A DNA stretch of 64,000 bases, taken from positions 62,001 through 126,000 of the forward strand of contig NZ_SNWQ01000015.1 of NCBI RefSeq assembly GCF_004361855.1, given 5' to 3'. The notes under the pieces were generated by a model. The model saw only the letters and a list, made by a program, of their open reading frames with translations. It was not told the origin of the DNA and searched no databases. Below are positions 59,842-64,000 of this stretch, one piece after another. Made by a program: the position numbers and the translations under genes. Every line of letters starts with the position of its first letter. Positions within the stretch are counted from its first letter, which is position 1. The DNA is from Kribbella caucasensis. GTDB lineage: Bacteria > Actinomycetota > Actinomycetes > Propionibacteriales > Kribbellaceae.

Positions 59842-60711
59842 TCAGCGGTCCTGTGGCAGCTTGGTCGTGCGCTTGCCGGGCTTGCGCGGTGCCGACGGCG
59901 GCGGCACAACCGGCCCGATGTCACCGTCCGGCGCGACATCCAGATCGACGATCACCGGTGCGTGGTCGCTGGGCCCGGTCCCCTTGCGCGCCTTGCGATC
60001 GATCCACGTCGCCTGCACCCGCTCGGCCACCGGTCCGGTCGCGAGCATCAGGTCGATCCGCATGCCGAGATCCTGGTGGAACATCCCGGCCCGGTAATCC
60101 CAGTAGCTGAACACCCGCTCGTCCGGCCACCGATCCCGTACGACGTCGTGCAGCCCCTTGCTCGACATCAGCTCCGCCAGCGCCTGCCGCTCTGGAGCCG
60201 TCACGTGCGTCTGCCCGATGTACGCGACCGGGTCGAACACATCGGCGTCCGTCGGCGCGATGTTCATGTCGCCACAGACGATCTGCTCGTCGGGCCCGGC
60301 CGCGATCACCTCCCGCAACGCCGCGAGCCAGGCCAGCTTGTACTGATAGTGATCCGAGTCCGGCACGCGTCCGTTCGGCACGTACAGCGAGTGGATCCGG
60401 ATCCCACCGCAGGTCGCCGCCACCGCTCGCGCCTCCGGATTGGGAAACCCGGGCGCGCCGGCAACCCCAGTCACGACGTCTTCCAGGCCGACCCGGGAGA
60501 GCAGCGCGACCCCGTTCCACTGCACCTCGCCGTACAGCGCGGTCTGATAGCCACGGCTCGACAGCTCTTCATCGAGCAACTCGGTGAACGCGTCATTCGC
60601 CAGCTTGGTCTCCTGCAGGCACACGACATCCGGCTGCCGTTCGTCCAGCCACCCCAACAACCGAGGCATCCGCTGCTTCACAGAGTTGACGTTCCAGGTC
60701 GCTACTCGCAC
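59842..60711 (-). CDS. xthA: Exodeoxyribonuclease III
   Basis: 289 residues from GTG 60711. The exo-endo-phosphatase signature is complete: VATWNVNS with Asn7, LQETK with the metal Glu, GDMNIAPTD, and the C-terminal SDHAPV with the catalytic Asp/His. It cuts DNA at AP sites and degrades 3' ends in base excision repair. Normal length. A frame extending further upstream is antisense-type extension and lacks the motif. Confidence 0.93.
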   Translation of the reverse strand: MRVATWNVNSVKQRMPRLLGWLDERQPDVVCLQETKLANDAFTELLDEELSSRGYQTALYGEVQWNGVALLSRVGLEDVVTGVAGAPGFPNPEARAVAATCGGIRIHSLYVPNGRVPDSDHYQYKLAWLAALREVIAAGPDEQIVCGDMNIAPTDADVFDPVAYIGQTHVTAPERQALAELMSSKGLHDVVRDRWPDERVFSYWDYRAGMFHQDLGMRIDLMLATGPVAERVQATWIDRKARKGTGPSDHAPVIVDLDVAPDGDIGPVVPPPSAPRKPGKRTTKLPQDR

Positions 60712-60850
60712 CCGACCTACGGTAGTCCCCAGCCACTCATCCCGCCGCAGGAACCACCCGCGCAAACCGCTCCACAGCCCCAGCCCAGCGGCCGGCATGC
60801 AGCGGTCTCCGGCCGCGGAGGGGTTGCGGCCGGAGACCGTTGCGCCGAAC

Positions 60851-61060
60851 TCAAGCCGACGTCAGGCGCTCTGTTCTGATCCGGTGCTTCGCGCTGCGTT
60901 CGACGAAGAGGGGGATGAAGTCGCGGATCGGGGCCGCGGCGAACTCGGGGCGGGACTCCGAGACGACGCCGGCGATCTCCTCCTCCGGCAACTGCGGGAA
61001 CTGTTGCGCCAGGCGTTCGACGACCTCGTTGATGGCGCGATCTTCTTCGGACCTGTCCAT
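60851..61060 (-). CDS. Three-helix-bundle dimerisation domain protein
   Basis: 69 residues. Short helical protein (EEDRAINEVVERLAQQFPQL, EEIAGVVSE) of the small three-helix-bundle type found in Actinobacteria. Function is unknown, possibly dimer formation or stress adaptation. It diverges from the PadR gene; the ribosome site is weak. Confidence 0.7.
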   Translation of the reverse strand: MDRSEEDRAINEVVERLAQQFPQLPEEEIAGVVSESRPEFAAAPIRDFIPLFVERSAKHRIRTERLTSA

Positions 61061-61194
61061 GTTTCATGGTCACCAGGTCCCCGCGCCGGGTTCAAGGGCG
61101 TCTCGGATTCCGGCACTGGGAGGTCTCGGCTTCCAGCTCTGGGGTCTGCGCTTCCGGCTCCGGGGAGACTGGGCCCAACCCTTTGAATACCAAT

Positions 61195-61227
61195 CTGTCG
61201 CGATATATCGTCGACGTATCGCGACAG
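61195..61227. promoter_or_regulatory. Inverted-repeat operator upstream of padR
   Basis: CTGTCGCGATA (61195-61205) and TATCGCGACAG (61217-61227) form a perfect 11-bp inverted repeat with an 11-bp spacer tatcgtcgacg. It ends 26 bp before the padR start. Repeats with TATCG/CGATA halves are typical of actinobacterial PadR operators, so autoregulation is likely. Confidence 0.7.
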
Positions 61228-61253
61228 CTCTTGGTGAAGGAACGGTGGTCGGC

Positions 61254-61943
61254 ATGACCGGATCGACGTACGCACCCGGGTGGCCCTGGTTGCGGTTCGC
61301 GCAGCACTGCATTTCCGATGACATGAAGCAGGACCTCAAGCGGGAGTGGTTCGCCGCCATGACCGGGCACCGTGGCCATCGCGGCCACCAGGGATTCGGC
61401 GGGCCGTGGGCCATGTTCGGTGGCGGCCCGGGGTTCGGCCCACCGCCGTGGGGCCCAGGTGGACCGCGCGGCTGGCGCGGACCGAAGGCGCGTCGCGGTG
61501 ACGTTCGCGCCGCGATCCTCGCCGTACTGGCCGAGCAACCGATGAACGGCTACCAGCTCATCCAGGAGATCGCCGAGCGCAGCGGCGGGATGTGGAAGCC
61601 CAGCCCGGGCTCGATCTACCCCACCCTGCAGCAACTCGAGGACGAGGGCCTGGTCACCGCGGACGCCGAGGTCGGGCGCCGCACATTCACCCTGACCGAA
61701 GAGGGCCGCACCTATGTCGCCGAGCACGCCGACGAGGTGGCGGCTCCGTGGGAGGCGATGACGGCGCCGGCCGATGACGACGAGAGCGGCCTGAAACCGC
61801 TGCTCGGCCAGGTGGCTGCCGCAATGTGGCAGATCCTCGCAGCCGGTACTCCGGATCAGCAGGCCCGGGCCCGCGAGGCGCTGGCCGAACTCCGGCGCAA
61901 GCTGTACGGAATCCTCGCCGAAGACGACCAGGACCGCTCATGA
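61254..61943 (+). CDS. PadR family transcriptional regulator
   Basis: 229 residues from ATG 61254. A Gly/His/Pro/Trp-rich N-terminal stretch (about 40-80) precedes the PadR winged helix (AAILAVLAEQPMNGYQLIQE near 87-106; SPGSIYPTLQQLEDEGLV near 117-134), then helical dimerisation. An ATG at 61321 is a possible shorter start. Its stop overlaps the DUF1707 start (ATGA), so the two are coupled. The inverted repeat upstream is its likely operator. Confidence 0.9.
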   Translation: MTGSTYAPGWPWLRFAQHCISDDMKQDLKREWFAAMTGHRGHRGHQGFGGPWAMFGGGPGFGPPPWGPGGPRGWRGPKARRGDVRAAILAVLAEQPMNGYQLIQEIAERSGGMWKPSPGSIYPTLQQLEDEGLVTADAEVGRRTFTLTEEGRTYVAEHADEVAAPWEAMTAPADDDESGLKPLLGQVAAAMWQILAAGTPDQQARAREALAELRRKLYGILAEDDQDRS

Positions 61944-62467
61944 GCCAGTACTACCCGGCCAAACCCGGCTCGATCCGCATCGACCTGATCCCGACCTCCA
62001 ACGACGTGGCACGCACCGGCTTCGTCCGGATCGGTGACGCCGAACGCGACCAGGCGGTCTCCCTGCTCAGCGACCACTTCGTCGCCGGCCGGCTGACCCA
62101 GGAGGAGTTCGAAGAACGCAGCGGCCTGGCAACCCGCGCCCGGTACGCCGACGACCTGACCCCGCTGTTCGACGACCTACCGGACGGCCAAGACGATCCG
62201 CGCACCTGGTCCCCCGGCTCGCCGGCCTGGTCGCCCGCGTGGTCACACGGACGGTCGCGGGGACCCCGCTCCGGCCCGCCACGCTTCCGGCAAGGCCCAC
62301 CGCCACCGTTCTTCTTCCTGGCCCCACTCCTGATGCTCGGCCTGGTAGCCGCCGTCGTCATGACCGCCCCCTGGCTCCTCTGGATCCTCTTCTGGGTAGC
62401 CCTCTTCGGCGGTAAATGGCAGCACCGCCACCACTACCAACACCACCGCAACCACACCCGAGCATGA
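61940..62467 (+). CDS. DUF1707 domain membrane protein
   Basis: 175 residues. The DUF1707 domain is at about 28-75 (RIGDAERDQAVSLLSDHFVA, GRLTQEEFEERSGLA), a fold found at the N-terminus of small actinobacterial membrane proteins. A Pro/Arg/Ser-rich linker leads to one or two membrane helices near 123-155 and a His-rich end. Translationally coupled to padR, the usual pairing. Confidence 0.85.
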   Translation: MSQYYPAKPGSIRIDLIPTSNDVARTGFVRIGDAERDQAVSLLSDHFVAGRLTQEEFEERSGLATRARYADDLTPLFDDLPDGQDDPRTWSPGSPAWSPAWSHGRSRGPRSGPPRFRQGPPPPFFFLAPLLMLGLVAAVVMTAPWLLWILFWVALFGGKWQHRHHYQHHRNHTRA

Positions 62468-62496
62468 CCCTCAGCGTCCGCTGACCGCTCAACCCA

Positions 62497-62526
62497 GCGC
62501 ACCCAGGACCCGAGTCCTGGGTGCGC
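62497..62526 (+). terminator. Strong hairpin after the padR-DUF1707 operon
   Basis: gcgcacccaggac (62497-62509) pairs perfectly with gtcctgggtgcgc (62514-62526), a 13-bp stem with a 4-base loop. It lies 29 bp after the stop and can also end minus-strand transcription. Confidence 0.8.
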
Positions 62527-62562
62527 GGGTGTGCTGGCGTGGGGTTCCGGCCGACGCCGCGG

Positions 62563-62754
62563 TCAAACGCCGTGCTCGTTACCCTGCTTGCGCTGGCGGC
62601 CGGCGAAATTCCCTGTGACCTTTCCCTTCGGACTGACGACCTGGTCACCCTTCATGCCGCCGCCCGAACCGGCAGCGCGCTTGGCCTTGCGCCCCGGCAT
62701 CCAGCCACCGTTCTCCGGATCCTGCCCCTTGTACTTGCCCTTTCCCCATGCCAT
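62563..62754 (-). CDS. Small basic Gly/Lys-rich protein, unknown function
   Basis: 63 residues with a good ribosome site (GGAGGGG) before ATG 62754. The product begins MAWGKGKYKGQDPENGGW and is rich in Gly, Lys and Arg with no hydrophobic core, probably disordered or nucleic-acid binding. It follows the RHS gene on the same strand by 84 bp. Its basic charge does not look like an immunity protein for the equally basic RHS tip, though this cannot be excluded. Confidence 0.55.
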   Translation of the reverse strand: MAWGKGKYKGQDPENGGWMPGRKAKRAAGSGGGMKGDQVVSPKGKVTGNFAGRQRKQGNEHGV

Positions 62755-62838
62755 CGCTTCACCCCTCCAGAGGTAATACCGCGAGTAGGCCTCTCAAACT
62801 ACAACCGCACAAGGTCTCACCCAGCGCCTCTGACCGGA

Positions 62839-64000
62839 TTACCTCCACCAGCAAGCGCGGTAAGTCGTGATGCGGCAATAGCTGTTCGCGGCGCGCTTCG
62901 CTCTGCTGTAGACGGTGCTGCGATACGGGCGACTGCGTCGCCAGATCTTGTATCCGAATCTCCGGAACTTGGGGCGGAGATAGCCGAAGAACCTCTTCTG
63001 GCCGCCCCACCAATCCTTCCTGCCGTTCCAGGCGTCTTGGATTCCCAGGATGTTGCCGGTCACGGCCGAGGCGCAGTTGAGCTTGCCCTTACAACCTCCG
63101 CCGATGGCCTTCCAGAGGCTCTTGGACTTCTGCGCCTTACGAGCGATCCGCACCGCTTTGATCGACTTGCCCAAGGGAAGAAGCGCCAAGAAGTCCAGGC
63201 CCCAACGGTCGTTCCGCCAATGCCAGCGGACATATTCATTGCCGGCTCGGCAGAGCTTCCAGCACCACCTCTTGCCGTCAAGGTCGACCTGGTTGATCGG
63301 ATCCGTCGGATAGGCGTAGGCGTTGGCGCCACCATCGTCGACCGGGTCGGTGCTGCTGAACAGGCCGGACGCGGAGTTGTACAGCCGTGCCCCCATCAGG
63401 ATCAGGTCGGCACCCGACGTCGCGCGCTGCTTGGCACCGAGCCAGCCGTAGGTGATCACTCCGGTGTCAGCGATGGTCTGGGCACTTCCGTATTCGTCGA
63501 AGCTGTTCCATCCGCCCATCGTGGTCGCCGGCCGCCCGTCGGCCGGCAACTCGATGGTGCTGACCACATCCCCGTGCGTGTTCGCCAGGGTCAAGCGGCC
63601 CTTCCCCGCTTGATCGACTGTCAGCGACAGATCGTCGCCAATCAGTTCGGCGTAGCGGGTGGTGTTGGTGCCTTCGGTGACCCAAGTCGGGTTGTCGGTG
63701 GTGTCGGCGTAGTGCCGCACCTTTTGGCTGGACCCTGAAGAATCGGTCACCGTCTCGACCGAGCGGCGGTCCAGGGTGTCGAGGGTGAAGGTTGTGGTGG
63801 AGCCGCCCTGGGTGATGGAGCGGGCCAGGTCATTGTCGTAATACCCCAGGGTGATGTCGCCGTCGGCCGGTTTGGGGGCATCCGAGGCCGGCAGTGTGGT
63901 GGTGCGGCCGAGAGCGTCGTACGTGTAGGTGCCGACGCCGTTCGCCCCGGTGACCGGCCTGTCCGCGGTGTCGAACGCCCGGGAGATCGTCGTGGCACCG
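62839..64000 (-). CDS. RHS-repeat protein, C-terminal part with a novel-looking tip (partial)
   Basis: The 5' end lies beyond the window. The visible part has RHS/YD repeats (GTYTYDALGRTTTLP), the conserved core GARLYNSASGLFSSTDP and then the variable C-terminal region from DLDGKRWCW onward, about 145 residues, strongly basic with six Cys and many Arg/Trp. RHS proteins carry toxin or effector tips at this place, usually with an immunity gene next to them. I do not recognise this tip. There is no in-frame ATG needed inside the window: the frame runs open to position 64000. Confidence 0.85.
   Translation of the reverse strand, partial: GATTISRAFDTADRPVTGANGVGTYTYDALGRTTTLPASDAPKPADGDITLGYYDNDLARSITQGGSTTTFTLDTLDRRSVETVTDSSGSSQKVRHYADTTDNPTWVTEGTNTTRYAELIGDDLSLTVDQAGKGRLTLANTHGDVVSTIELPADGRPATTMGGWNSFDEYGSAQTIADTGVITYGWLGAKQRATSGADLILMGARLYNSASGLFSSTDPVDDGGANAYAYPTDPINQVDLDGKRWCWKLCRAGNEYVRWHWRNDRWGLDFLALLPLGKSIKAVRIARKAQKSKSLWKAIGGGCKGKLNCASAVTGNILGIQDAWNGRKDWWGGQKRFFGYLRPKFRRFGYKIWRRSRPYRSTVYSRAKRAANSYCRITTYRACWWR

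Overview
This window comes from the chromosome of a high-GC actinomycete. GC-rich codons are used throughout, GTG starts are common, strong GGAGG-type ribosome sites recur, and the gene families are typical of soil Actinobacteria (MoxR/DUF58/VWA, PucR, PadR/DUF1707, DUF427, DUF5995). The overall style suits the Propionibacteriales, for example a Kribbella-like genome, but this is inference because no rRNA or marker gene is present. I saw no rRNA, tRNA, CRISPR array, integrase or transposase.

Layout. 1-9.7 kb: the end of an ABC-2 exporter operon, a nucleotidyltransferase, a degraded GH9 cellulase tail, a MoxR-DUF58-VWA operon, a repeat-rich intergenic block, a membrane protein with a kinase-like N-terminus, an aldo/keto reductase that has lost most of its catalytic tetrad, and a secreted CocE-type hydrolase. 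9.7-15.3 kb: a TetR/SDR operon diverging from a flavin monooxygenase/SDR operon around four 17-bp iterons, then an AlkZ/YcaQ-type DNA glycosylase. 15.5-27.9 kb: a nine-gene type IV secretion/conjugation-like operon on the minus strand (TcpC/VirB8-like, VirB2-like, VirB3-like, VirB4 ATPase, VirB6-like, a second VirB8-like protein, a cell-wall hydrolase, an M48 protease, TraG/VirD4) with no relaxase or integrase in view. 28-36 kb: aldo/keto reductase, thioredoxin, an unrecognised, tightly coupled three-gene operon, and a dadA-like/pucR divergent pair around a perfect palindrome. 36-39.6 kb: a type III PKS/methyltransferase/flavoprotein operon like srsABC of phenolic-lipid synthesis, with a divergent UbiA prenyltransferase. 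39.5-51.9 kb: LysR/MFS, a secreted lysyl-oxidase-like protein, GlxA-type regulator/saccharopine-dehydrogenase-like pair, a GH27 pseudogene, DUF427, an atypical SDR, a SulP-carbonic anhydrase fusion and a PAP2 enzyme. 52-64 kb: S41 peptidase, SGNH hydrolase, M50-like protease, DUF5995, aldo/keto reductase, DinB, lipoprotein, exonuclease III, a PadR/DUF1707 operon behind an inverted-repeat operator, and the C-terminal end of an RHS protein with an unfamiliar tip.

The most interesting signals are the uncharacterised three-gene operon (29.7-32.6 kb), three tandem hairpins with compensatory stem changes (about 35.96-36.05 kb), the srs-like cluster with UbiA, the iteron operator at 11.45 kb, the RHS C-terminal tip, and the relaxase-less type IV secretion locus.
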